A stretch of DNA of 64,000 nucleotides, taken from positions 62,001 to 126,000 of the forward strand of contig ML978200.1 of NCBI GenBank assembly GCA_010015745.1, in the 5' to 3' direction. The notes beneath the pieces are model-generated. The model was not told the origin of the DNA, searched no databases, and saw only the letters and a program-made list of their open reading frames with translations. This DNA is from Setomelanomma holmii (taxonomy: Eukaryota > Ascomycota > Dothideomycetes > Pleosporales > Phaeosphaeriaceae). Each line of letters begins with the position of its first letter. Position 1 is the first letter of the stretch. The position numbers and the translations under genes are program-made. Shown piece after piece: positions 35,080-46,487 of this stretch.

Positions 35080-38000
35080 CTATACCTTGTCCCACACGCT
35101 CATGCCTTGCTCTCTCATCTTCTTGTACCACTCCTTCACGTACGGCAAACCAACATGCGGTCCATAAGGATCCTTCTCCCATTGTGGTCGCGGCGGCAGC
35201 AATCCGGTCTCCTCCACGCATTTCGCCATCAGCTCTGTTACTGAGCCACCACGGTCGTAGCTCGCCTCGACAGTCCAGTCTGTCTTCGCCCGGTCTGCTC
35301 GCATCTTCTCACGAAGTTCTGTAGTCGCGCCCTCGTTGACTGTGAAGTCAGACGGGCGCACAACGACACCGTAGTTGCGTGCAGCGCCAGAGACGGTGAC
35401 GAGGCGGCGGTGCACTTCCTGTGCGACGATGGTGGGCGGACGAGTCAGAGGATCACCGAGACCACCGCCACCCCAGGTTATCCATTCGAGAACATCGCCT
35501 GACACGTGTTAGTACTGGAAATGAGAGAGAGAGAGGCGTGGAAGATGACTTACCAGGATATACATGCACGTAATCCTGCTTCGATTGGCAGATCTCGATA
35601 TTGTCCTTCTCCTTGTCGGTGCCGTAGCTGTTGTTCCTGTACAGGATCTTTCTAGACCTGCTTCCAGGCATGCCTCCGTTCACACCCCATGGCTTGATCA
35701 TCCACCTGTCATCGTGGATGCTGACGTCGCCTTCACACAACCAGCGGTAAAGCGTACGCTGTGCGTTACCACCTCGGAAATAGCCAGCACCACCAGAGTC
35801 AGGCAATGCTTCATTCGCCTCGAGAATGACGGGGAAGTACAGCTCGATGTTCTCAGCGGGTATACTTTTGATGGCCGGGAACAAGCAATGGCAATCTGGT
35901 CCGTCACCGATAGGTCGAGCTGGGACACCGCCAAAGCCAATCTGGTAGAGAAGGTAGAACTCTCCGTCTGGCTTGAAGCCCGAGTAGAAGAGATGTGGTG
36001 AGTCGGAAAAGCCTGCTGCGCACCGATAGGCTGGATTACGCTGGCCGAAGAGTGCCTGCATGACATCCATCACTCGGCCCAAGAGATGGGTTCTGCAACT
36101 GACTGCCGCAGGTCGGACTGGGCGTAGAATGGTACCAGTGGGAATTCTGATGTCAATGAGGTCGTGGAAACCATCGTTCACAACCGCGTGCGGGTCGTAT
36201 ACGGCGAGGAGGTAGTACCCGATGAACATCTTGAACATGGTTATTGACAAATAATAGTTCATAGAGGTGTTGGACTGTGGCGAAGTTCCGTCCCAATCGA
36301 AGACAAGCTTGTCACCCTCTTTCTGCATGGTGCAGGAAATCGCATACGGACCGATACCATGGCCATCGTCGTCAATGAAGTCGGTGAAGCTCGACTTCTC
36401 CGGTCCAATCTTCGAGTCGATAATGGTCTTGATCGCAACACGATTTTGGTCGAGCAGGTAGTCTGTCGCAGCTTCGTACACAGGCAATCCGTACCTTTCG
36501 CAAAGCTCGTTGACACGTGTAGCAGCCGTTCGGCAAGCAGTGACGAGTGCTACCAGGTCGCTAGAGAACCATTCCGGCATTCTTGAATTCCTGAAAAACA
36601 CAGACGCAAGACCCTCATTGTAGACCCCTGCGGCGTAAAGCTTCACGATCGGGATCTGAAGGCCATCTTCGTAAATCGTACTCGCGTTAATGCTCATGGA
36701 CCCAGGCACCTTGCCTTGAACATCAGTCAGATGGCCAAAGTTCGCCGCCCAGCCGATGAGCTTGTGCTCGAAGTAGATTGGTAGAAGAATAATCACATCG
36801 TTAAGATGCGAGACTGCGCCATCAATCTGGTAGACATCGTTTGTGACGAAGACATCACCCTCTTCAATAGTGCCCTTCCATCCATTCAGGAACTGAGTAA
36901 TGAAGCTGCCAAATTGACCGACAAGCATCTGACCGCGGGTGTTCGTGATGACGTTGAACTCGTCCTGCTGCTCGCGGATCGCTGGGCTCATCGCGCAACG
37001 TAGCATGAGCGTATCCATCTCTCGTCTTATCGATCCAAGTGCAGAAGCGATAAGTGTGGGAATGAGGGGCGTCTCATTGACAAGTTGCACAGCGGACTCC
37101 TTGGTATGTACGACCTTCGCCTCGGGCTTCTTCTCTTCGGGCCAGATAAGAATATTGCCCATAGAGTCAATCTCGCCGAAATGGCCTGGGAGAATAAGAG
37201 TGTTGGAGTCCATCTCGGTAACAACGGCAGGTCCAGGAATCTTGATGCCGGCCTTGGTGATCTTCGAACGATCCCAAAATGTTGCCTCGACTTTGTTGCC
37301 TTCGTGCACGATGGTCTGCTTGAAGCTGATAGCATCCTCAGGAGGCGTTGAGCTGTCCGCCTTCTCGATCGGCTTAATAGCAACCTCCTCGGAAGCATCA
37401 ATGACCTTGGCGCGCAGACGCATCGTCTCGAGCTCGGCATCAGCATGCGAGAAGCTGAATTGCTGCTCATGTGCCTCGTTGAACTTAGTCCGGAGGGTAG
37501 CGAGTAGACCATCTGTGTCTTTGAGGTCATCCTCGGTGAAATCTATGGTGAGAGTCATTGCCTGACCCTTGTACCTCATATCTGCTTGGTAAACAAGCTT
37601 GAGAGCAGCGTCTTTGTTCGCAAGTGCGACCTTCATTGTGCTCTCACACTCCTGCTTGAGGTCACCCAAGGTCTTGGTGAAGTCCTCTGCTGTAATCTCG
37701 GCGAAAAACTTGATGTAGGTAGCACTCTGCTCGTGCGACATCTTCGTCGTCGCATCTCCCTGAGCGCATAGAACACCAGGGCTAGGAGGGACAATGACTG
37801 GCCAGGAACCGAGCAGCTTGCCGAGCGAGCTGGCGTGGAGAGGTCCCGCTCCACCGAACGCTACCAAGGCAAAGTCTCGAGGATCATAACCTTGCTCAAC
37901 TGAGACAAGACGCAGTGCGCCGTGCATGCTCTCGTTTACGAGGTCAATAATCCCCTCGGCGGCGGTTGTGGAGTCCATGCCCATCTGCTTGCCCATGTTC

Positions 38001-39317
38001 CCAACGGCGGCTTGCGAAGCAGCGACATCGAGTTGGAATTTCCCTCCAAGCAACTTCGATGGCAGATAACCGAGCGTCAGATTTGCGTCCGTGACAGTCG
38101 CTTGTGTGCCACCCTTGCCATATGCTGCAGGTCCAGGAGTGGCTCCGCTTGATTCTGGCCCAACACGGAAATTTTTTGTGAATTCGTTGTACATGGCGAT
38201 CGAGCCACCTCCAGCTCCTACGGTCCTGACATCGACTGAAGGCGCCCTGACTGACAAGTGACCAACTTCTGTTTCTCTTCGGATGATGGCATCGCTTCCG
38301 GAGAGAAGCGCGCAATCTGTACTGGTACCACCCATGTCGAACGTGATAAGGTTTTTGAAAGGCGTATTCTTCGCAACTAGATGCGAAACTGCCTTCACAC
38401 CACCAGCAGGACCCGACATGAGGATCTTTACCGGTGTCTCTCCTGCTAGATCCACAGAAGTCAAATCGCCATCCGACTTCAGAATCCGAATTGTGTCCGT
38501 GTCGTTTGCAAGTTGTTTTTGCAGATTATGCATGTACTTCTTGACCACAGGCTTAACGATGGCGTTGGCCGTTGTGGTCACCGTCCGCTCGTACTCTTGA
38601 ATCTCAGGCAGCACATCTGTCGAAGTGACGACCTCAACATCTGGGCCAAACTCGTCGTTCAGGATCGTCCTAACCTTCTCTTCGTGGACCTTGTTCGCAA
38701 ACGAGTTGAGCAGGGACACGGCAACCGCCTGCGGTTGCTGTTTCTTGAGATCCTGCAGACTCTCTCGGAACTCCTTCTCGTCCAGCTCGTAGTGCACTTC
38801 TCCATCGATCCTTATGCGCTCCCTGACCTCGACTGTACGCTCCAGAGGCACAAGGGGCTCTGGCTGCGCGTAGGTTATCCATGCGCCCAGTCCACCCGGA
38901 ATCTGACTTCTCCTAACTGTCAGGATGTCCTTGTGTCCTTTGGTGACAATCAAGCCACACTTTGCGCCCTTGTTCTCCAGAACTGCATTCGTACCGGTTG
39001 TGGTGCCATGATGGATGTAGTCGAACTTGCCGTCCCATCCGTACTTCTCCTTCAAGATCTCGCGCGCCTGGACGACGCCTTCTTGTACACCAATGGATTG
39101 ATCGGTGGTGTTCGTTGGGACTTTTGCGCGGATGGCTTCGCCGTCTGGGGTGATTACGCAGACATCCGTGAATGTACTGTGGAGCTGTCAGTGTTTCCTT
39201 CCCAATTCCAAGATAAACAAAGCTGAGTCGCTTCCCTCTTGGCGACCCAAGCTTCCGCCCCGACTCTGACGAGATGACTTACCCGCCAACATCAACACCA
39301 AGCCTGTATCCCGCCAT
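35080..39317 (-). CDS. 5-oxoprolinase (ATP-hydrolysing)
   Basis: Predicted 1358-aa cytosolic enzyme, complement(join(35080..35498,35554..39176,39283..39317)). It hydrolyses 5-oxo-L-proline to L-glutamate using ATP, in the gamma-glutamyl (glutathione) cycle. The 35-nt first exon plus a 106-nt intron rebuild the nucleotide-binding start MAGYRLGVDVGGTFTDVCVI. The HyuA-like half (residues 1 to about 740) includes HHGTTTGTNAVLE, FDMGGTSTDCALL and VAFGGAGPLHAS; the HyuB-like half follows (REMDTLMLRCAMSPAIREQQ, WITWGGGGLGDPLTRPP). The last intron is 55 nt with a CTAAC branch site. Length matches eukaryotic fused oxoprolinases. The final residues (WDKV-stop) could hide one more small intron, since GTATAG follows the Lys codon. 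Confidence 0.94.
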
Positions 39318-41037
39318 ATTGTCGGAGTAGTGTTCGATGCAGTCGAGCGGCGAATATAGCTCTACTGTCTGTCAAAAGCCGGCCCTGCGTCATGTTATGT
39401 AGCTCCAACTTTCTGGAGAAGCTGCGATACGCCGAACTCCAACCGGCTCTTGGGGTCGCCCATCTCTACTCACGAGAGCTCTCTCCCGCGACTGCTCCGA
39501 GCCCACGATCGAGCACCAATCCAATGCGCTCGGTAGCAGCCAACCGACGCCGCGAAGAGCGTTCGGCCCTCGAAGCTATCACGGCGCGTCATTCGCGATA
39601 AGGTCGATCTGCGTGCTGATACGAGGGCACTAAAGCTCCCCACCAAACGAGGGGTCGACTTCGGAACTCCAGCGCCGCCCCTGGGCCTCGCGAACGTTGA
39701 GCTACCCGCCCGGCGCTGACCCGTCATGGTCACTCGTATCTTCAACACGTCGGAAGCCCATAGGACGTCCGAGTAATCCATTCATTTGGATTGGCCTTGC
39801 GTACACATTTCTCATCGCAACGCGATTCCGACGGCATGCATCTTCACCCTGCCGATATTGCAGCAGAGAAGCTGTTCCGTCTGATCTGTCTCACACGGGT
39901 GCAGTGGTTCAGCATTGACGACGCTGAGCAGGAATCGAGGCACATAGATCGTTACAGTGCCACGCAACAGTAGAAGGCAGCTACAATCCGGTCACGTGAG
40001 TTCGTGTCTACACAGCTTACACGAGCGCTATTTACGACGCATACTGAACCCTGGATGGACGCTTGCTTGGGCCAGACTACCGTGTCATGCATGTGAGCCA
40101 GATTACATATCTGGATCGCAAGGTCCTGTCGATCGATGCTCGCCTTATACCATCGAAGGTGCGATTCAAGGCTACACTTGAATGCTTCCCAATCCAGCAT
40201 CGACAGAGCATCAACGATAACTGTCCTTCTCTATCCTCCCTTGTCTGCTCTGATACGTCTTGAAATGACTCGATTCAATCTCTCCACCAAAGCACACTCA
40301 GTCAACTCAGCTGATAATAGGCCTGATTCACCGCTTGTTCTACATTTATCTCAAGCCACATGAATCTCAAAGAGAACAAAATGCCGAATATGGCCAATTT
40401 CTTCTGACGAAAGGGCTACTCAACTCGGTACTTGTACCTGACGTCGATGCCATGACCCTGCTGCAGGGTTGCTGAGCCAGGGTAGTCGTTATCTCCAATG
40501 TTCGGATAGAGGCAGCCGATCATTGCTCACAATAACCACTTATATCAACACTATAGCTTTTCAACCACCGTAACAGGAAGCAGATTCCTGATCATGGCTG
40601 CCGGATTCACCGAATGATCTTCACATGCGCAGCTGTCATACCATATCATTGGGTCCCAACCAGGAAATTGGCCGGAACACAGGCTAGCGTTCAACATCTA
40701 AACAGCATCTTACCGATCTAGAGCCATGCACAACAGTCGTGCATACAGGCATATAATCTCGGCATGATTGCGGCATCTTACATGCGGAGTATTCTGTGGG
40801 CTTATCGCACGTCCGATACACCACTGATGTTGTGGTGCCTAGGCTCTGATCATTAATCGCTTGGTATCACCAGGTTGCAGATAAGGTCATCAGCATTGGG
40901 GTAGTTCAAGTACCGGCGCTGGAACCACAGATCCACACCATCGGGTGTATTCTTACACATTCGTGTTTTTATTTGCGTAAGAGTAGAGCGTGACCGACTT
41001 TCTTCACGTTTGACACATAGAAAGAGTTGGAGTCAAT
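39318..41037. other. Intergenic, no gene seen
   Basis: About 1.7 kb between the divergent starts of the oxoprolinase and the amino-acid transporter. Only short conflicting frames. It must contain both promoters; no motif is claimed. Confidence 0.5.
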
Positions 41038-42603
41038 ATGGACGACAAGAAGCAACCCGATACAATCTCTCCTCAACGCAGCATCCAGGCTGGCGAGGTC
41101 GAACATGCCAAAGTCGCAGACGATGACTTCGAGGTGTTCAAAACGACAACCGATGGCGTGCAGTTTCGCCTTGTCGGGTGGATAAAGGCGTCTGTCATCT
41201 TCTTGAAGAGTAAGACCATACTACACCATGAGGACATCTAGACATCGCAATGCTGATAAGGCAGTCATTTTCGCGACCGGTGTGCTCAGTATCCCGACTG
41301 CAATGTACGGTCTTGGAGCGGTTGGCGGCTCTCTCAGCGTTATTGGCTGGGGCCTGCTGAACACTTATTTTGCCATTGTGCAAGGCAATTTCCGCAACTC
41401 TCATGCTCATTGCCACTCCATTGCTGACATGGCGTACGTCGTTGGTGGTCCAATTTTGCGAGAGATATGCGGTTTCTTGTTCATCGTGGCCTATGTGCTC
41501 TGCAGTGGCTCTGGCATCGTTGGGCTCAGCGTTGGCTTCAATGCACTCAGCGACCATGCTGCTTGCACAGTCTGGTGGGCCTTCCTCGCATTCGTGGCCG
41601 TCGTAGCAAGTGCAAGTGTGAGGAAGTTTGAGAAAGTTGGCTGGCTGTAAGTTTCCAAGTCGAAACCACGGAATGCAGGAGCTAACTGAGACAGATCCTG
41701 GGCTGGTTTCTTCAGCATCTACATCGCCGTCTTCATCGTTGTAGTCGGCGTAACAACCCGTGAGCGACCAGCCGCCGCACCTCCAACAGGTGACTACGAT
41801 TTTGGCTACCACGCAATCGCCTACCCGACCTTCATGGTTGGTATGACCGCCACAGCAACCATCTTCGTCTCTTCAGCTGGGACATCTGCCTTCTTACCTG
41901 TCATCTCCGAGATGCGCGTATGTCTAAATCTTTCCGCACATTATACCACCAAATCCCATGTCTGACCATGACCATACAGAACCCACGTGACTACAACAAA
42001 TCCGTCTACCTCTGCATGGCTATCGTGCAATCCAGCTACCTAACCTTCTCCTTCGTCGTCTACAAATACTGCGGAAAATGGGTCACCGACCCGTCCCTCG
42101 GGTCCGCCGGCTCCACGCTCAAAAAAGCCTCCTACGGCGTCGGCCTCATCGGGCTCATGGTCAGCGGGTGTCTGTACCTGCATGTCGCCGCCAAATACGT
42201 CTTCGTACGCATCTTGCGTGATAGCCCGCACTTGCAGAAGAACAGCCTTGTGCACTGGGGCACGTGGCTTAGCTGCACGATTGGCCTTGGATCCCTGGCG
42301 TTCGTGCTGGCGGAAGCGATTCCAATTTTCAGTTTCTTGATTGCGCTGACGGGGAGTATTTGCTTTGCACCTTTAGCCATAATGCTACCTGGGTGGTTGT
42401 GGTTGCATGATCACGGGAAGTATAGATCGGGTGGGATTGTGAAGAAGATGATCTATTACGGGCATTGCTTTTTGATCTTGCTGGGTGCGTTTGTGTGTGT
42501 GGGCGGGACGTATGCGGTTATTAAGAGCATTATTGCGGCGTATGCGAGTGGGTTGATTGGGAGTGCATTTAGTTGTGCGGATAATTCGGGGACGGTGCAT
42601 TAA
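41038..42603 (+). CDS. AAAP-family amino-acid transporter
   Basis: Predicted 466-aa membrane protein, join(41038..41209,41265..41646,41695..41917,41980..42603). Family members move neutral amino acids across the plasma or vacuolar membrane by proton symport. After splicing, the conserved first helix reads IFLKIIFATGVLSIPTAMYG, the hallmark of the Aa_trans domain. Later hydrophobic segments include GFLFIVAYVLCSGSGIVGLS, FFSIYIAVFIVVVGVTT, YPTFMVGMTATATIFVSSAG, SYLTFSFVVYKYCG and IPIFSFLIALTGSICFAPLA; about eleven helices are expected. The acidic N-terminus (residues 1-40) is cytosolic. Introns are 55, 48 and 62 nt. Exact substrate cannot be read from sequence. Confidence 0.9.
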
Positions 42604-42892
42604 GAATCTAAAGATAGCAGTCAATGAAGATAGGGAGTAGTCGTTTCCGGTAATGCAGCTGTTCATGGCGCGAGTGCGATTCTAAGGAGAAAAACAATAC
42701 ACGGCACTATTGTACTGCTGGCCCGTGATAAGCTGCACCGACATGTCTCGACATGTGTGATAGCATGAAACAATGCATTCAAAAAGCGCTTCCCGAAAAC
42801 GCCTTAGTCTACCATGTATATGCCAGTCTCTATAACGCACCTCGTTCTTCCATATCTTGCCTTCCCCTTCTCCTTCTCCTTCTTCATGCTTC

Positions 42893-45800
42893 TCACAGCA
42901 CAATCAAATTCCCAATCCTAACCCCCTGACTCAGAAAATAATACCTCCTTCTGACTCCCACACCCCTCGCCCTCCTCAGCATTCCCACCGCCTCATCCCC
43001 ACCAGCAATCATAACCAACGGGATCGGATGCGGACGCACCAACCCACTTGGGCTAACCTGCACCTCCTCTAGCAGGGGCTGCACCATCTGCACGCCGCCC
43101 TTACGCGGAGGATGCCGGGACCATTTCTTGGCGCGCGGCGCGCCGGGCTCGATATCGTCGGCGTCTTCGGCTTGAAAGCGGTCTTCGTGCTCGGGATAGC
43201 TGATTATGACGATGAGTTGGAGACTGTGTGGGTCTGGGGGGTAGGCTGGGATGTTTGATAATTTGGTGCTGAAGGAGCATTCGCCGCGGGGAATGGCGAT
43301 GATTTGGTGTTTTTTGGGGATGTCGAGGGGGAGTTTGGTGTCGCAGAGCGGGTCGGGGTGGATGTAGATTGTGCTCCAGGCGAGTGGGTTGGCGGGATTA
43401 TAACTCAAGTCTGGATCGTAGGTGTCAGGGAGTGGAGCTGCACCGGGACCGAGAGGGAGGGCGGCTTCAAGGGCGTAGCGTTGGGTTGTTGTTTGCTTGG
43501 GAGGGTGGGCAGATGGGGTTGGTGTTGTTGTGGCTGGAGGGGACAGTAGGGATTGAAGCGACGCGAGGAGGTTGGAGAGGTACGACGGTTCGTTGGCGAA
43601 GAGCTCTGGATCCACCTCGAGATCGATGGCGTCACTGAGTATCATATTTGAGATGTTTCCTTCCTCTGCCGGCGCATTGTTCAGATTTGCATCTTCGTTT
43701 AAGGGATCTGCGTTGGAGGTCTCCGGAGGCACATCGATGATCAGATCCACTGCATTCGGATCGCGTGTACGTGTGAAGAAAGGGTCGAGTGGATTGAAGT
43801 CATCGATTGTTGAGCGTGACATGAACACTTTTTCGTCACGGCCAAGAGCCATACTGGAGATGGCGTAAATGCGGAAATGCTCGTCCATCTTGATCTCTTT
43901 CGAGCGTGGAGGCTTGTCGTGCTCTCTGACCATACCGAGTCTTAGGCCGCTCATGGAGTTGACGAGGACACCGTCCTCTATCCTCTGCATTCCGCCGCCT
44001 TGTAATGTATTTGGCATATTCGGGAAGGAAAGATCGAATGTGTTGCGATATTGTATAGCTGAGCTCGTGGCGTTCCGAGGGATGTATTCTGGTGGCAGGG
44101 TCCAAGGGAAGTAGGTGTAATTCGACGGCGATTGAATGTCTGACAGTGAGACACTGGGATGATCGGCACTGAACTCGACAAATGATGATTGCGGTGTCTC
44201 GGGTGTTGGCATCAGGTGCAGGCGCGCAAGGGCGGCGGCATGATATACGTCAGATCGGGCTGCGGTGGCAGAGATGCTGAAGGGTACAGCCGCTGGTGGG
44301 AGCGGGCATGTTCCAGGTTCGAGGTCACGATCTGGAAGAGGCTGGTGATGAACGGGTTTGTGCGAGCGCAACCGCTTCGGGATGACCAAGGGATGGCCTT
44401 CAGTCGTGAAGACGAATGGTGCATCCCATGTGTTCAGCGGATGCGATGGATCAAACAGCAAGTACAAGTACTTTGCTGTTTCGCCGAGGAAGAAGCTCTC
44501 CATTCGGTCACTCAATTCGCCACTGCGGACATCCTGGAGACCCGCCCATCCACATTTCGTCCAGCACCGGCGCTTAATGTCACGAAGTGCCATTTCACCA
44601 GTGTGTAGATACCAAGGGTCTTTTGTAGCATGATACAGGTACCAGGTAGACTCGATCCACTCTGGACGGCCACCCCACCATCGGAGCTCATGCTCGATAC
44701 TTCCAGTTGCTGTTGACCACCTCTCCGGCAATGCAGAATATCTTGTCCACAGAGCAGTGTAGAGAAGATGGGTTTCGATGGCCTCTTCAAGCTTGCCAGC
44801 CATTGCCAGCAAGCCCTGATAGAATGCACTGAGGCTGTCGATCCAAAAAGCTCGTATAGCTCCAGTGTAGAGATCGACCTGAGCATAGTGAGGGTGTTGA
44901 TGCTGCGCTCCACGGTATATCTGGCGTTTGATGCCCTCATGTGCGTCTTCCCAAACAGCGAGGAATGCATCAGGCGAGTCTGTCTCGGCGTTCGCAGGAT
45001 CGAAGGGCAGTCCGGAAAGAAGAATATGTGACTTGAGTGCGTACTCGAAGAAGCTGTCGATGCCAGCTCCGATGCCTGTATACGGTGACACCCAATGACC
45101 TGTCTCAGCATCGATGCCACTACCGATCAAGCCAATGCTGCTGCGACGAGTCCACACAGCCCAGAAAGCTTCCTTGGCAGCTTTTTCGTAGCGAGGAGTG
45201 CCAGTCAGTCGACTCAAAGTCGAGAACTCCAAGACGAGACTGCCAGCTCCCGCGCTGCACGTTTCTGTTACCTCAGCACTCTTCGCATTCGGATCCTTGC
45301 CGCATTGACCGTGCTCAGGGTCCATGTTGTTGGGCGAGTTTGCGTAGAAAGGTATTCCGTAGCGTAAGTTCACTCGAGGATACGGCATGCCGGTCGGTGT
45401 GTTGAAGGCTGGCATTAGACGGTCTGCAAGATCATTTGCCAATCGCAAAAGCTGCCCATCGTACACCAGTCCGTTGCGCCAATGGATGCCATGTTTGCTC
45501 TTCTCCTTCTTTGCGGTTGCATCATAGCCTCGGATGGGCAAGTCCCCTACAGCAAACTGGTGTGCACTGAGCAGCCCGCCAACGCCGCGAATGACTGTCT
45601 CGAACACCTGCACCTTACTGTCCAGATCGAAGCCCCTCGCTCTTGCGCCCTGCCCACCGAGCCCAGAGGTCCCGTCCCCGTAGTTCTCGACCAGTAGCTT
45701 GATGCCATCCTGGAAGTCCTCTAACGGCTTGTTTTTCCCGTTTCTGCTAGCTGGGGGCGACGAAGCGAGAATGGCGAGCGTGGAGAGGCTGTCTATCAAC

Positions 45801-46159
45801 GTCAAGGAATAGTTTCCTAGCACATCATTGACCTCGATGTGGGCGGGATTTTGACGGTCGCGGGTCAGAGGCCCACATGTCAGTGGTCGCAGCTCGTCCT
45901 CGGGGAAGGCGTGTTTCATGTAGTTGTCGTAACCATGGTAGAATATGTCGCGTGTCTCTTGTCTGTGTTTGTCAGCATATGGTTGAGGTGATTCCTCCTT
46001 CGTGAAGGCTGACCTGAGATGCGCAATGCCTTCATCGGTCATGCCACGAACGCCCGTCACCCACCAACATATGCCCAGCAGCAGAAGCCATAGTCGCTGG
46101 AAGGTGGCTCCTCCGGGCATTGGCGCATTCCGCCGCAGAGGCCATCCAGTCTGTCGCAT
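42893..46159 (-). CDS. ER alpha-mannosidase-like protein (GH47, EDEM/Mnl1 type) with PA domain
   Basis: Predicted 1071-aa protein, complement(join(42893..45962,46014..46159)). EDEM/Htm1 proteins trim mannose from misfolded glycoproteins in the ER and mark them for degradation (ERAD). A hydrophobic signal segment (RLWLLLLGICWWVTGVRG) follows a basic start; the GH47 domain (about residues 45-560) contains YHGYDNYMKHAFPEDELRPL, DVLGNYSLTLIDSLSTLAIL, PTGMPYPRVNLRYG and GAGSLVLEFSTLSRLTG. The C-terminal half carries a protease-associated domain (DTKLPLDIPKKHQIIAIPRG, ECSFSTKL). A 51-nt intron with GT-AG ends and a CTGAC branch is in frame and would be missed; removing it gives HLR|QETRDIFYHG, the expected sequence. 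The start at 46159 leaves a normal promoter; the open frame extends to 46429. Confidence 0.9.
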   Translation of the reverse strand: MRQTGWPLRRNAPMPGGATFQRLWLLLLGICWWVTGVRGMTDEGIAHLRSAFTKEESPQPYADKHRQETRDIFYHGYDNYMKHAFPEDELRPLTCGPLTRDRQNPAHIEVNDVLGNYSLTLIDSLSTLAILASSPPASRNGKNKPLEDFQDGIKLLVENYGDGTSGLGGQGARARGFDLDSKVQVFETVIRGVGGLLSAHQFAVGDLPIRGYDATAKKEKSKHGIHWRNGLVYDGQLLRLANDLADRLMPAFNTPTGMPYPRVNLRYGIPFYANSPNNMDPEHGQCGKDPNAKSAEVTETCSAGAGSLVLEFSTLSRLTGTPRYEKAAKEAFWAVWTRRSSIGLIGSGIDAETGHWVSPYTGIGAGIDSFFEYALKSHILLSGLPFDPANAETDSPDAFLAVWEDAHEGIKRQIYRGAQHQHPHYAQVDLYTGAIRAFWIDSLSAFYQGLLAMAGKLEEAIETHLLYTALWTRYSALPERWSTATGSIEHELRWWGGRPEWIESTWYLYHATKDPWYLHTGEMALRDIKRRCWTKCGWAGLQDVRSGELSDRMESFFLGETAKYLYLLFDPSHPLNTWDAPFVFTTEGHPLVIPKRLRSHKPVHHQPLPDRDLEPGTCPLPPAAVPFSISATAARSDVYHAAALARLHLMPTPETPQSSFVEFSADHPSVSLSDIQSPSNYTYFPWTLPPEYIPRNATSSAIQYRNTFDLSFPNMPNTLQGGGMQRIEDGVLVNSMSGLRLGMVREHDKPPRSKEIKMDEHFRIYAISSMALGRDEKVFMSRSTIDDFNPLDPFFTRTRDPNAVDLIIDVPPETSNADPLNEDANLNNAPAEEGNISNMILSDAIDLEVDPELFANEPSYLSNLLASLQSLLSPPATTTPTPSAHPPKQTTTQRYALEAALPLGPGAAPLPDTYDPDLSYNPANPLAWSTIYIHPDPLCDTKLPLDIPKKHQIIAIPRGECSFSTKLSNIPAYPPDPHSLQLIVIISYPEHEDRFQAEDADDIEPGAPRAKKWSRHPPRKGGVQMVQPLLEEVQVSPSGLVRPHPIPLVMIAGGDEAVGMLRRARGVGVRRRYYFLSQGVRIGNLIVL

Positions 46160-46487
46160 GCCCAAGAAAGTCGACGTGCCGCGACATAGACGTGGTCTTC
46201 TATGAATGACGAGGAAAGAAGGCGGCCAAAGAGAGGCAAGCGCGGAGCTGCATGGCGCTCTTGTGGGGAGGGTGAAGTTGGACACCTTGCCAGAACTTAT
46301 GACGGATGGACGACAAATGGCCGTGCACCTGCCGTCATTCTTTGCGGTCTTCCGATCGAACATGAAATAATTGCCCTCGCCATCACCGCTGCCCAATTCT
46401 TCCCAGCGCGCGCACAAGACGTAGTGCATATCCCGTGAAGCGCGTCTCTATACATAACACGCATCAAATAGAGATACATACCCCACA
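46160..46487. promoter_or_regulatory. Divergent promoter, EDEM-like / TIM50
   Basis: 328 bp between divergent start codons; both promoters must lie here. If the mannosidase started at the ATG at 46429, only 58 bp would remain, one reason for choosing 46159. Confidence 0.45.

Noticed and set aside
44512..45120. 202-codon frame on the minus strand inside the EDEM-like gene
   Set aside because: Shadow of the real frame, which carries the GH47 motifs.
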